Below are positions 29,312-37,375 of a stretch of DNA of 64,000 bases, in pieces. The position numbers were made by a program, and so were the translations under genes. Origin of the DNA: Chloroflexota bacterium (lineage in GTDB: Bacteria > Chloroflexota > Dehalococcoidia > Dehalococcoidales > UBA2162); the NCBI GenBank assembly GCA_016190825.1, contig JACPPV010000023.1, forward strand, positions 1 through 64,000, read 5' to 3'. Under the pieces are notes generated by a model. It was not told the origin of the DNA and did no database searches. It saw only the letters and a program-made list of their open reading frames with translations. Positions within the stretch are counted from its first letter, which is position 1. Each line of letters begins with the position of its first letter.

Positions 29312-29776
29312 ATGCCACTCGGAGTGATTGAATATATTGAGCACCCGCTGGGGAGGGGTAATCTTACCTCAGATGGCGTGCAGTGGAGCGCGGAAAAAAC
29401 CACCTCGGCCGATAGCTACGAGACAGTGGAGGAAGTCACGGTAAAACCGCCAGCGCTCGGCGGGGTAATCGAGTTTGAGTTCGGATTGACCTGTGCCGTG
29501 AAGTCGAGCGGTACGCTGGAATCGGTCCTCTTCAAATGGCAGGCAAGGAACAAAGGTGGCACATGGGTGGACCTCCACGGCGAGGTAACCTACCCGGCAA
29601 ACGCTTCAAGCTACAAAGAGTATACCTACAGCGGACGTTTCAAGCCGGAGGCCAATTTCAACGGCGTGCCTTTTGATCTGCGACTGCTCATCAAATCCGG
29701 CAGCGCTGGCGGCGAGAATGCCATAGGCAAGACCAAGGGCTCAAGCTACGTCAGGGTGATATATTCGGCTTCGTGA
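29312..29776 (+). CDS. Unknown beta-rich virion-cluster protein
   Basis: A 154-residue protein beginning MPLGVIEYIEHPLGRGNL, with alternating hydrophobic and polar residues suggesting an all-beta fold (GGVIEFEFGLTCAVKSS, EYTYSGRFKPEANFNG, SYVRVIYSAS). AAAAGGAGGCTAACTT precedes the ATG. It lies between the decoration-like gene and a LamG gene, with eight bases to the next start, so it is probably a structural or surface component. I do not recognise the family. Confidence 0.55.
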   Translation: MPLGVIEYIEHPLGRGNLTSDGVQWSAEKTTSADSYETVEEVTVKPPALGGVIEFEFGLTCAVKSSGTLESVLFKWQARNKGGTWVDLHGEVTYPANASSYKEYTYSGRFKPEANFNGVPFDLRLLIKSGSAGGENAIGKTKGSSYVRVIYSAS

Positions 29777-29784
29777 GGTGAAAA

Positions 29785-30423
29785 ATGGACTTCATTAACG
29801 ACCCCAGCCTGGCGCTATATCTGCCCTTGCATCGGCTTGATGGCGCGTCCTTTATCTCGAAAGACGGCTACGGTCATCTTGCCGCCGTCACCGGCGTACG
29901 CTGGACTCCCCAGGGCAGAAGCTTTGACGGAGTAGATGACTGGATTTCAGTTCCAAATCATGCGGCTATTGACGTTTCTGCGGGGGAACACCTGACCCTG
30001 GAACTATGGTTCAGACCTGGCAACTTGACAGGCAGCCACAGACTGGCTGTAAAACGAGCAGGAGGAGCAAAAGGGTACATGTTGCTAACTAGCGGGGCAG
30101 GAGTCCAGTTTGCCACAGATAAAGCGGATGATGGAACAGGAGACGTAACATCTAACTCAACCAGCGTCCTGGTAGTTGACACCTTTTACCACGTTGTGGC
30201 GACATACGATGGAGCAACTCAATACCTGTACATAAATGCGCAACTTGAAGATAGTGACGCTCAATCAGGTGATTTTTCTAATAGCGAGGACTTAAATATC
30301 GGTCGCCATGCAGTTGTCGGGCAATACTTTGCCGGCATAATCGGCGAGTTCAGAATTTACAGTCGGGCACTGTCGGCCCCAGAGGTCCAGCATAACTACG
30401 TGGCGACGAAATGGAGGTATTAG
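29785..30423 (+). CDS. LamG / concanavalin A-like carbohydrate-binding domain protein
   Basis: A 212-residue single LamG-type domain: an N-terminal LALYLPLHRLDG, FDGVDDWISVPNHAAIDV, LTLELWFRPGN, TFYHVVATYDGATQYLYIN and IIGEFRIYSRALSAPEVQHN are the successive strands typical of the jelly-roll. Such domains bind glycans. There is no signal peptide, which fits a virion component rather than a secreted cell protein. It might be a receptor-binding or capsid-surface lectin. GAGGTGAAAA precedes the ATG, eight bases after the preceding stop. Confidence 0.75.
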   Translation: MDFINDPSLALYLPLHRLDGASFISKDGYGHLAAVTGVRWTPQGRSFDGVDDWISVPNHAAIDVSAGEHLTLELWFRPGNLTGSHRLAVKRAGGAKGYMLLTSGAGVQFATDKADDGTGDVTSNSTSVLVVDTFYHVVATYDGATQYLYINAQLEDSDAQSGDFSNSEDLNIGRHAVVGQYFAGIIGEFRIYSRALSAPEVQHNYVATKWRY

Positions 30424-30499
30424 TAGTGCATGAAGCAAAGAGCATGGAGCGCCTGGCCTCTTATGTCTGTTCTGAGATGAGTCGAAGGGAGGTAATCGA

Positions 30500-30712
30500 A
30501 TGAAATACCGGGTACGGCTTGACCTGTTTTTCGAAAGTGAAATTGACGCCCGCTCTCTGGTCGCTTACGCGGAGAGTTTGACCGGCAAGGCAGTCAGCCT
30601 CAACGAGGGCAACCCGGATGAAGAAATCGCCTTCTGGGACCTGGAGATTTGCCGCCATGATGAGGGCCTGCCGTGCACGAAGCTGGAGCGCATGGAGATA
30701 AGGAGTAAATAA
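30500..30712 (+). CDS. Small unknown protein in virion-type operon
   Basis: A 70-residue protein starting MKYRVRLDLFFESEIDARSL after GAAGGGAGGTAATCGA, a good ribosome binding site. It is acidic and has a probable alpha-beta fold (YRVRLDLFF strand, ARSLVAYAESLTGK helix, EEIAFWDLEI strand). It contains two cysteines. No family is recognised. Orientation and spacing place it in the operon. Confidence 0.55.
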   Translation: MKYRVRLDLFFESEIDARSLVAYAESLTGKAVSLNEGNPDEEIAFWDLEICRHDEGLPCTKLERMEIRSK

Positions 30713-30749
30713 TAAAAGTGATGCAGCCTGTCAAAAGGGGGTGTGATAA

Positions 30750-31382
30750 ATGAATCTGGCTGATATGAGGGCAATAGTCAGGCGCGACCTTCACGATGAG
30801 GACTCCGCCAGCTACCGATGGACCAATGACGAGCTTGATTGGCACATCGCGCACGCCGTCAAAGACTTCTCTGAAGCGGTGCCTTACGAGCAGAAGGCAA
30901 CAAAGGCGACAACCGCTGGCTCCCGGGTGCTCGACCTGTCCACGATAACCGGCAGGATAGCAGTGGAGGCTGTTGAATATCCGGTAGACAAATTCCCCAG
31001 GATATATCAGCCCTTCGCGTTGTGGGGAGATAGCCTGACGCTACTCGGCGATGAAACACCGGATGGCGCTAATGCGTATATTTACTACGGCAAACTCCAC
31101 ACACTGGATGCCACCTCATCTACTATACCAGCCCGATTAGAGGACGTCGTTGCCACCGGAGCCTGTGGTTTTGCGGCAGTGGAATGGGCTGCCTATGCTA
31201 TCAACCGGGTCAATGTGGGCGGCAGCGTGACATCAAAGGAATTCCTCGACTGGGGCAACGTGAAGCTGACAGTTTTCCAGGACGAGTTGAAGAGGCTGGG
31301 CAGCAAAAACAGGGTAAGAGTCCGCCGACTATACCGGCCCTACTACTCTCCTGTGTCAAAATCAACGGATTTCGGGCCTTAA
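30750..31382 (+). CDS. Probable head-tail connector (adaptor) protein
   Basis: A 210-residue protein whose N-terminal half resembles helical gp6/gp15-like connectors: MNLADMRAIVRRDLHDEDSA, then YRWTNDELDWHIAHAVKDFS, which reads like the first two helices of that fold. The middle is beta-rich (YIYYGKLHTLDATSSTIPAR) and the C terminus is basic (LGSKNRVRVRRLYRPYYSP). A place between the capsid genes and the tail-like gene suits an adaptor that docks on the portal. AAAGGGGGTGTGATAA precedes the ATG. The assignment is by pattern and position. Confidence 0.6.
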   Translation: MNLADMRAIVRRDLHDEDSASYRWTNDELDWHIAHAVKDFSEAVPYEQKATKATTAGSRVLDLSTITGRIAVEAVEYPVDKFPRIYQPFALWGDSLTLLGDETPDGANAYIYYGKLHTLDATSSTIPARLEDVVATGACGFAAVEWAAYAINRVNVGGSVTSKEFLDWGNVKLTVFQDELKRLGSKNRVRVRRLYRPYYSPVSKSTDFGP

Positions 31383-31398
31383 GAGCGGGTGTTCTGAT

Positions 31399-31590
31399 AT
31401 GAAATTGAATGAGTGGATAGACTTTGCCCGTGCAATGGTCAGGCCATTTATCACGGTCTGGGGCTTCATCATCTATAGCATTTGCGTGATTAAAGGAATC
31501 GAGGTGCCGCCGGTCCTATCCGGGCTGGTGACGGCGACCATCGCCGGCTACTTCGGCGAGCGGGCGATCCTTCGACTCAAGAGGAAGTGA
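31399..31590 (+). CDS. Small membrane protein, holin-like
   Basis: A 63-residue protein with a hydrophobic helix at about residues 15-31 (PFITVWGFIIYSICVIKG), a second at about 38-52 (VLSGLVTATIAGYFG), and a basic tail RAILRLKRK. Two short helices and a charged C terminus are the usual plan of phage holins, but no endolysin gene is in the cluster. It could equally be a membrane anchor. It is separated by only four bases from the next gene. Confidence 0.55.
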   Translation: MKLNEWIDFARAMVRPFITVWGFIIYSICVIKGIEVPPVLSGLVTATIAGYFGERAILRLKRK

Positions 31591-31594
31591 TGCC

Positions 31595-33595
31595 ATGCGG
31601 AGTTTGAGTGCTACGTTGCTGGCTGCCCAGAAGAAGGCAAGCCGGACTCCTTATGCCAAGGTGGAAGCAAAGAACCAGATCGCTGGGGTAGTCAGGCTGG
31701 ACTGGACAAGGCTTTACTCCGGCAGCGAGGCCGACTACTACCATGCCCTGACGATGCCGGGGGACGGGGCGCTTATCCGCGCCATGATAACTCCCCCCGC
31801 AGATGGGAAGAAGCTCTACCGGCAGCGGGTGGCTGACCCCAGCCCATCCAGCGATTTCAGCCAGTGGACCTACACCAGCCAGTATGACGCCGTGGCCGTG
31901 GCCGCCGCATCCTATGAAAGCGAAGTCTCCGTTTTCTGGATCAACTCAAGCCGGGAAATCCAGCGGATCAAGAGCACTGACTACGGGGTTAACTGGGGAA
32001 GCCCGGAACTTATTGATTACACTCCCACTACCGCAGTCTACGGGATTGCCGCCGCTTACAAAACCAATGGTGACCTTGCTATCTTCTTTGCCGACCAGGC
32101 ATTCCTTTACGTGAAAAAACACGCCGGCGGAAGCTGGCAGGCAAAGAGCACCTGGGACAAGTCTACCGGAGACCTGTCCGGCGTGGCAGTAATGTACAGC
32201 GGGGACTGGAACCTTTTAGTCACGGGCAAAGACACGGCCGGGGACTTCAAGCTGTGGAGCCTGGTTTACGGCGATGGCGGTGATGTCACCGCGAATACCT
32301 GGTCTTCCCTCAAAGAGGTCGTCTCGGCCCCCTCTGACGGGGAGTTCACGTATTCTGGAGTTTTCTTAGCCCGGCCGGACGTTGACCGTTGCTCTTTTGT
32401 TGAGGAATTCACTGGCACACAGGCTTACAACCGGCCATTCTGGTCCCATTCGGCGCCTGGCGCGGGGTTCATTGACAGCCTGTGGCGCGAGCCGGTCCCG
32501 TTTGACCTGTCCAGCCAGTATGGGCTGGCGATTGCTTACTACGACGATTACTGCTGGCTTTCCTGTCCCGGTGGAGTCTGGCGCGCCTCTCTCAACGCCC
32601 AGGCTCTTGACCTAACGGCTGATATCGTCTCGGTAAAGCAGGAGGCAAAGGAAGCCGGAGGCGGGATGATTGTCGAGCTTAGAAATAATGACGGGCGATA
32701 CTCTTCTCCGGGGCAGGGCAGCTTGAGTCTTCTTGATATCGGCTGCCAGCTTGAATTCAGTCCAGGTTGTGTCACGACTGCTGGAGACGAGGTCAGCCCG
32801 GGACACAGCTACACCCTGGAAGCGTACGAGCATACCAGGTCCGATGGAAGGGCAAGCTTTATCCTTCACGCCGCTGACGGCTGGCGGGCAGTAGCCATCT
32901 GGAAGGCGCGTCACCAGTTCCGCTGGAACAAAAGCAGCAACGAAATGAGCGTCAAGGAAATTATTGCCTTTGTCCTGGCGAGAGTTGGCCTGAAGCTCGA
33001 AGTGAAATCCGAGTCGGCGGTAGCGACCGGCTTTTATCCTGATTTCACCATCAGCACCGATAATAGCGGCGACGTAATTATTCAGCGGCTTCTCTCCTTT
33101 GTGCCGGACGTAATTTTCATCGAGGGAAATAAAGCCTATCTTGTCAATCCGCAATCGACCGATAGCTCCATATACAGCTACGGAGGCGAGCACTCCGTCA
33201 TGGAAGGAAGGTACCGCCGGGGCGCATGGGAAATCAACAGGGTGCTGGTGATGGGTGAGGATGGGAGCGGCCAGCTAATCATGGCTGATAGTTTTGCCTG
33301 GAGCGAGATTGATAAACTTTACGACCGGTTAGCGCAGATTTCCGACCGCAACATAGATACGGTCGCCAGAGCCCAGGAACGCGGGCAGGCTTATCTCAGG
33401 CAGAGTGAAATCGATTCGTCCGGCGGCACGGTACTTGTTCCGGTGAACTGCGGCCAGCAGCTCTACGATGTTATTGATATTACGGACAATACAGCCGGGC
33501 TGGTCTCAGCCAAACGAAGGGTGCTGGGGATAGCCCTGGTCTACGAATCCCGCCGCGGGGAATACAGCCAGCGGTTGAAACTGGGAGCGGTTTAA
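31595..33595 (+). CDS. Large tail/hub-like protein with repeat N-terminal region
   Basis: A 666-residue protein, the largest of the cluster. Residues 60-340 contain repeated blade-like segments (SEVSVFWINSSREIQRIKST, DLAIFFADQAFLYVKKHAGG, WNLLVTGKDTAGDFKLWSLV), suggesting a beta-propeller of the sialidase or fucolectin sort. Residues 350-666 look like a tail-hub region of the gp27/siphovirus distal-tail type: EAGGGMIVELRNNDGRYSSP, then SFVPDVIFIEGNKAYLVNPQ and a C terminus rich in strands and a helical IDTVARAQERGQAYLRQ. The two halves together would give a hub fused to a binding head. No tape-measure protein precedes it, so a long tail is unlikely. Confidence 0.6.
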   Translation: MRSLSATLLAAQKKASRTPYAKVEAKNQIAGVVRLDWTRLYSGSEADYYHALTMPGDGALIRAMITPPADGKKLYRQRVADPSPSSDFSQWTYTSQYDAVAVAAASYESEVSVFWINSSREIQRIKSTDYGVNWGSPELIDYTPTTAVYGIAAAYKTNGDLAIFFADQAFLYVKKHAGGSWQAKSTWDKSTGDLSGVAVMYSGDWNLLVTGKDTAGDFKLWSLVYGDGGDVTANTWSSLKEVVSAPSDGEFTYSGVFLARPDVDRCSFVEEFTGTQAYNRPFWSHSAPGAGFIDSLWREPVPFDLSSQYGLAIAYYDDYCWLSCPGGVWRASLNAQALDLTADIVSVKQEAKEAGGGMIVELRNNDGRYSSPGQGSLSLLDIGCQLEFSPGCVTTAGDEVSPGHSYTLEAYEHTRSDGRASFILHAADGWRAVAIWKARHQFRWNKSSNEMSVKEIIAFVLARVGLKLEVKSESAVATGFYPDFTISTDNSGDVIIQRLLSFVPDVIFIEGNKAYLVNPQSTDSSIYSYGGEHSVMEGRYRRGAWEINRVLVMGEDGSGQLIMADSFAWSEIDKLYDRLAQISDRNIDTVARAQERGQAYLRQSEIDSSGGTVLVPVNCGQQLYDVIDITDNTAGLVSAKRRVLGIALVYESRRGEYSQRLKLGAV

Positions 33596-33631
33596 GGCAT
33601 AGCCATGATTGTTTGTCGGAGGTGAAATTTA

Positions 33632-33844
33632 GTGAGCACGCGGAAAGCGATCCTGAAGAGTTTTAGTTCGGGCAGCTATACGGCAACCGTGCAGCTTGCC
33701 AGTAGTCTTAAGGTCTACCTGGAAGATGTCACGGTTGCCCGGAACATACCATCGGCAGAAATGGTCGCAGGGCGGAAGGTGGCGCTCATCTTCTTCGATG
33801 AGCACAATCCGAAAGAGGCAATCGTGGTGGGAGTTTATGTTTGA
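33632..33844 (+). CDS. Small beta-barrel-like protein ending the virion-type operon
   Basis: A 70-residue protein, GTG start after GGAGGTGAAATTTA. Strand pattern YTATVQLASSLKVYLEDVTV, then GRKVALIFFDEHNPKEAIVV suggests a small OB or similar barrel, like the N-terminal domains of tail spike or baseplate proteins. It stops eight bases before the stop of the convergent repressor gene. Function unknown. Confidence 0.5.
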   Translation: MSTRKAILKSFSSGSYTATVQLASSLKVYLEDVTVARNIPSAEMVAGRKVALIFFDEHNPKEAIVVGVYV

Positions 33845-33852
33845 GACGCGTT

Positions 33853-34251
33853 TTATTGTCCGGGGCTTTTTTCCACGGTCTTGGAGAGGGTTTTCAGCAC
33901 GGCGAGGATGCTCAAAAGGGCGCGCTGGACCTCCACCGGCTCCTGCGCCAAAACGCGGGCGACATAAGGGTCCAAACGGCCGCCGGAGTATGCGGCTCCC
34001 TGTTCGGCAATCCCTGGCGATTGCGGAGTTAGATAGCCAGCCAGGGTGAAAAGCTCATCTTCCTCGAAGTCCAACGGGCCTGCAATCCGGCGCAAGATTC
34101 GCGCCGAAGGAAACCTCTCTCCGCGCTCGATACGGCCGAGATGGGAGGCGGAGACTTTTGCCTTGGCTGCCAGCTCCTGCAATGTCAGCGCCAGCGAAAT
34201 CCTTTGCTTCTTAATGATTTCGCCAAGAGTATTCCCGGCATTTGTGCCCAT
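33853..34251 (-). CDS. XRE-family repressor of the virion-type cluster
   Basis: A 132-residue regulator with an N-terminal Cro/CI helix-turn-helix, LGEIIKKQRISLALTLQELA then AKAKVSASHLGRIERGERFP (about residues 8-47), and a C-terminal helical region with EPVEVQRALLSILAVLKTLS for dimerisation. The frame is open to 34362, but ATG 34251 begins directly with the domain and lies nine bases after a consensus -10 box, which rules out the longer form. The transcript would be almost leaderless. A perfect 16-base palindrome in the promoter spacer implies autoregulation. The gene converges on the virion-type operon, ending eight bases from it. Confidence 0.85.
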   Translation of the reverse strand: MGTNAGNTLGEIIKKQRISLALTLQELAAKAKVSASHLGRIERGERFPSARILRRIAGPLDFEEDELFTLAGYLTPQSPGIAEQGAAYSGGRLDPYVARVLAQEPVEVQRALLSILAVLKTLSKTVEKSPGQ

Positions 34252-34260
34252 ACAATAATA

Positions 34261-34289
34261 ATTATAATTCGCCAATTGGCGAATGTCAA
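34261..34289 (-). promoter_or_regulatory. Consensus promoter with palindromic operator of the XRE gene
   Basis: On the minus strand TTGACA (34289-34284), exactly 17 bases, then TATAAT (34266-34261): a perfect sigma-70 consensus. The spacer contains the perfect palindrome TTCGCCAATTGGCGAA (34268-34283; 18 bases if the flanking A and T are counted). A dimer bound there would cover the whole spacer. I found no second copy of this palindrome in the window. Confidence 0.85.
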
Positions 34290-34414
34290 CAGCCAAATGT
34301 TTACTCCCGTCACTTCCAACGCTTTTCGGGAAAATCATTTCTTTGTCCAGGCAGAGAAGCACGGGGACTTCAGGCGTATATCGGAGATTATTCGATCAAT
34401 CTTTTTTCCGGCTT

Positions 34415-34594
34415 CTAGTACTTAGTTGCATAATTAAGCCGTCTTATGCGCGCCGTTCGTGGTGAGCTAGCCTGTCCCCGTATCAAGTACGGGGCAAGCT
34501 CTGAGCGAAGCCGAAGGAAACCACCGGCGCGCCCTTCGACAGGCTCAGGGCGAACGGGATTATTTGCATGCCTTTTTCTGAAACTAAGTGCTAG
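34415..34594. mobile_element. MITE copy 3
   Basis: A 180-base element with ends CTAGTACTTAGTT and AACTAAGTGCTAG and the core palindrome GCCGTTCGTGGTGAGCTAGC with its partner CGACAGGCTCAGGGCGAACG. It carries an additional inner palindrome, CCCCGTATCAAGTACGGGG, absent from copies 1 and 2. Most similar to copy 4 at 52420. Confidence 0.85.
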
Positions 34595-34610
34595 TATGGT
34601 GAATCCGAAA

Positions 34611-34740
34611 TAACGTTAACGATCCAGTCCATTCCGGCGAAAGCCGGAATCCAGTTCGGACGTATTATGTTCTGGATACCGACCCCGCATCAGGTGCGGG
34701 GCAGGCTTTGCGTCGGTATGGTTAACGGTTAGCTAACGAC
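34611..34740. repeat. 130-base repeat left of glgP (inverted partner at 36711)
   Basis: Contains CATTCCGGCGAAAGCCGGAA and GGATACCGACCCCGCATCAG with GTGCGGGGCAGGCTTTGCGT and CGGTATGGTTAAC. The reverse complement of nearly the whole stretch recurs at 36711-36838 on the other side of glgP. TTAAC-type words stand at both ends. Confidence 0.8.
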
Positions 34741-34814
34741 GTTTAGATGGATCACATTAGCACCAGGTAACGCTTAATACTTTGAGGTTAAGAAAGTGGA
34801 GGACGGTTTAGCAA

Positions 34815-34908
34815 TCAAAATTGTCATTGCGGGGCGAAGCCCGTGGCAATCTCAAAAAAATCTCTTGAGATTGCTTTGCTACGCTCACAATGACAACCGT
34901 GAAACCAT
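34815..34908. repeat. Dispersed GGCAATCTC repeat downstream of glgP
   Basis: GTCATTGCGGGGCGAAGCCC, then GTGGCAATCTCAAAAAAATC and TCTTGAGATTGC followed by CGCTCACAATGACAA. It can fold into a long hairpin (GCAATCTCAA with TTGAGATTGC) and lies just beyond the glgP stop, where it might act as a transcription end signal. Confidence 0.6.
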
Positions 34909-34922
34909 AGTGTTACAGTCTT

Positions 34923-36650
34923 CTAGTGTGAAGGCATGTAGGCGTGCTCCAGGTACTGGAACATCATCCGCTGGGCGTTGAAGTATGAGCCGTTAAGAGC
35001 GATGGCGTAGCGCATGGATTGCGAATACGTCCTCTGCTGGTGGTAAAACATCGGAATTATAACGTGTTCCAGCTTATCGTAGAGCGAATTGATTTCACTG
35101 GTGATGCTTACGTCCTGTTTGCTGTCGCCAATAGCCCAGCCGGTTACCCCTTCAATATGACCTTCAACCCACCATCCATCCAGGATGCTGAGACTCGGCA
35201 CGCCGTTGAGCGCGGCTTTCATGCCGCTCGTGCCCGATGCCTCCTCCGGCTGCTTTGGCGTGTTCAACCAGAGGTCAACCCCGGCACAAAGATGCATGGC
35301 AAGATTCATGTCATACTCTTCCAGATAGACCACGGTGACGGTATCCTTCAGAGCGGCCGCGGCCTGGAATATCTTGCGGATAAGCACCTTTCCACCTTCA
35401 TCCCTGGGGTGCGCCTTGCCGGAGTAGATTATCTGGAAAGGGCCAACCTCGCGGGCTATTTTCCTTAGCCGCTCGAGGTCAGAGAAAAGCATGTCCGCCC
35501 GCTTGTAGGTGGTCATCCGTCGCGCAAAACCAAGGGTCATTATTGAGGGATTCAACCTGACACCGGACCGGCGCTCCACTTCCCTGAGGAGCTCTTGTTT
35601 CGCTTCGATATGCGCCTGGTAAATGTCATCCAGGGGAATGTTGATGGAATAACGCAGGTACAGGTTATCATAGCGCCACTCGGGAATATGGGAATCGTAA
35701 AGGCGGCGGAATGGCTCAGATGTCCATGTGGCCGCGTGCACGCCGTTAGTCACCGAGTTTATCGGATAGCTGGGGAACATGTTGGTCGAGATTTCCCCAT
35801 GGCGCATCGAGACCCCATTAATGTAGCGTGAGAAAAACAGCCCGAGAGCGATCATGTTCAGTGTATCAAAATGAAGGCAGCCGCACTCCGTCATGAGTGC
35901 AGTCGTTTCTTCGCCAAGTATCTGGCGGGCAAGTTGCATCGGAAATCTGTCCATGCCTGCCGGGACAGGAGTATGCGTGGTGAAAACGCACTCGTCCCCC
36001 ACCCGTTCCATTACCTGCCTTTCAGTAGGAGGCAGTCCCGAGCGCGCCGACTCTTCACGGAGCAAAGCTATCGTCAGCAGGGCGGAATGGCCCTCGTTCA
36101 TATGGTAGGTCTCCACATCGTTATAGCCAAGCGCGCGCAACATTGCCACGCCCCCGAGTCCAAGGATGGCTTCCTGGCAAAGCCGGTAATGGTCATCTCC
36201 GCCATAAAGATAGTCGGTCAGCGTCTGATCAAAGGGACTGTTTTCAGGCAGGGCGGTATCAAGCAAGTATACCGGGACCTCGTTTTCTGTGGCGCTGCGG
36301 ATAAGAAAGCGCCATGGCCGGATCCACACCTGCCGTCCCTCTATTGTTATGGAGGCACGGGTATCCAGCGGTTCGAGGCACGTTTTCGGGTCCCATTCCA
36401 CCGGGCTCTCAGTCTGATTACCCTGGGCATCAAGGTGCTGGTGAAAATAGCCCTTGCGATGTAGCAGGGAAATACCGACTATTGGGATACCCAGGTCGGC
36501 GCCGCCCCGCAATGAATCCCCCGCAAGCATTCCCAGCCCGCCTCCGTAGGTGGGGATAGACGTATCCAGGCCAACTTCCATCGAAAAATAAGCCACTACG
36601 GCTGGCATAGCATTTCCATTATTTACCGGCGGTTCTTTGTTATCCACCAT
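34923..36650 (-). CDS. glgP: Alpha-glucan phosphorylase, short form
   Basis: Releases glucose 1-phosphate from glycogen or other alpha-1,4-glucans. The 575-residue length is that of the short TIGR02094-type phosphorylases, well below the roughly 800 residues of the E. coli kind. Landmarks are AYFSMEVGLDTSIPTYGGGL near the N terminus, EGHSALLTIALLRE near residue 190, FTTHTPVPAGMDRF near 227, the TLGFARRMTTYKRADML block with phosphate-site residues, and the pyridoxal-phosphate region PEEASGTSGMKAALNGVPSL near 480. No ribosome binding site of note precedes the ATG except GGAGTTGTGAGAT. The gene is enclosed by inverted copies of a 130-base repeat. Confidence 0.93.
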   Translation of the reverse strand: MVDNKEPPVNNGNAMPAVVAYFSMEVGLDTSIPTYGGGLGMLAGDSLRGGADLGIPIVGISLLHRKGYFHQHLDAQGNQTESPVEWDPKTCLEPLDTRASITIEGRQVWIRPWRFLIRSATENEVPVYLLDTALPENSPFDQTLTDYLYGGDDHYRLCQEAILGLGGVAMLRALGYNDVETYHMNEGHSALLTIALLREESARSGLPPTERQVMERVGDECVFTTHTPVPAGMDRFPMQLARQILGEETTALMTECGCLHFDTLNMIALGLFFSRYINGVSMRHGEISTNMFPSYPINSVTNGVHAATWTSEPFRRLYDSHIPEWRYDNLYLRYSINIPLDDIYQAHIEAKQELLREVERRSGVRLNPSIMTLGFARRMTTYKRADMLFSDLERLRKIAREVGPFQIIYSGKAHPRDEGGKVLIRKIFQAAAALKDTVTVVYLEEYDMNLAMHLCAGVDLWLNTPKQPEEASGTSGMKAALNGVPSLSILDGWWVEGHIEGVTGWAIGDSKQDVSITSEINSLYDKLEHVIIPMFYHQQRTYSQSMRYAIALNGSYFNAQRMMFQYLEHAYMPSH

Positions 36651-36710
36651 ATCTCACAACTCCTAAATAACTTACCTGGACAAATAGTGCATCTAAAAAT
36701 TCGTCATTCT

Positions 36711-36838
36711 AATTAACCATACCGACGCAAAGTCTGCCCCGCACCCGATGCGGGGTCGGTATCCAGATATGCAAACGTATTCCGCCACCATCTGGATTCC
36801 GGCTTCTGCCGGAATTGGATGTCTGTAACTGATGTTAT
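36711..36838. repeat. 130-base repeat right of glgP (inverted partner of 34611)
   Basis: TTAACCATACCGACGCAAAG, CCCCGCACCCGATGCGGGGT and CTGGATTCCGGCTTCTGCCG are the reverse complement of the element at 34611-34740 with a handful of changes. The two copies point toward each other across glgP. Confidence 0.8.
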
Positions 36839-36840
36839 TT

Positions 36841-37009
36841 AGAAAACACCACACTGGAATCAACCGGCAGCGTTTCTCCAGCTAACGTTGCTGTCCCTCT
36901 CCCTCGTTGGGAGAGCTTAGGCGAGGGTGACCGTGGAGCTACCCCTCATCTCAATACTCTCCCCCGGAGGGCGAGGAGGAATGGCCGGACTGTTGTGTGT
37001 CACAAAGCG
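36841..37009. repeat. Gene-free gap with CCCTCTCCCTC repeat
   Basis: Includes TGTCCCTCTCCCTCGTTGGG then AGAGCTTAGGCGAGGGTGAC and a second TACTCTCCCCCGGAGGGCGA unit, another dispersed palindromic type. I see no gene here. Confidence 0.5.
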
Positions 37010-37375
37010 CTAAATTCTCACCAGGATATTGTCATTCTCAACTTTGACGGGATAAACGGTAAGCCCTCTCGGCGCACGAAAGAGCTTGCTTACCGAAGCC
37101 TTGATGCCGGTCCAATCCGTCCAGCGGACCACCCGCCCGTCCGCCAGATTGAACTTGGAAGCATGGCGCGGACAAGTGACAATGGTGCCTTCCAGTTTTC
37201 CCCGGGCGAGGGGTGCCCCCATATGCGGACAGATATTATCCGCAGCGTAGAATTTGCCCTCCACCCTGGCAATGAGAATCTCACTTTGCCCGATGGTTAC
37301 GGACATCATTTCGCCGTTTTTGAGAGCATTGGTTTTTGCCACCGGGACAAAGTCACTGGCAACCGTGGCCGTCAT
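37010..37375 (-). CDS. Rieske [2Fe-2S] ferredoxin-like protein
   Basis: A 121-residue electron-transfer protein with both Rieske ligand motifs: C-X-H in ICPHMGAPLARG (near residue 47) and C-X2-H in VTCPRHASKFN (near 66). The segment before them, MMSVTIGQSEILIARVEGKF, fits the usual small-ferredoxin fold, like the ferredoxin parts of dioxygenases and the nitrite reductase small subunit. The frame is open to 37507, but ATG 37375 follows AGGAGGACGAC and starts the domain directly. No oxygenase gene adjoins, so its partner is unknown. The next gene on this strand, upstream, encodes a Cys-rich protein. Confidence 0.9.
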   Translation of the reverse strand: MTATVASDFVPVAKTNALKNGEMMSVTIGQSEILIARVEGKFYAADNICPHMGAPLARGKLEGTIVTCPRHASKFNLADGRVVRWTDWTGIKASVSKLFRAPRGLTVYPVKVENDNILVRI

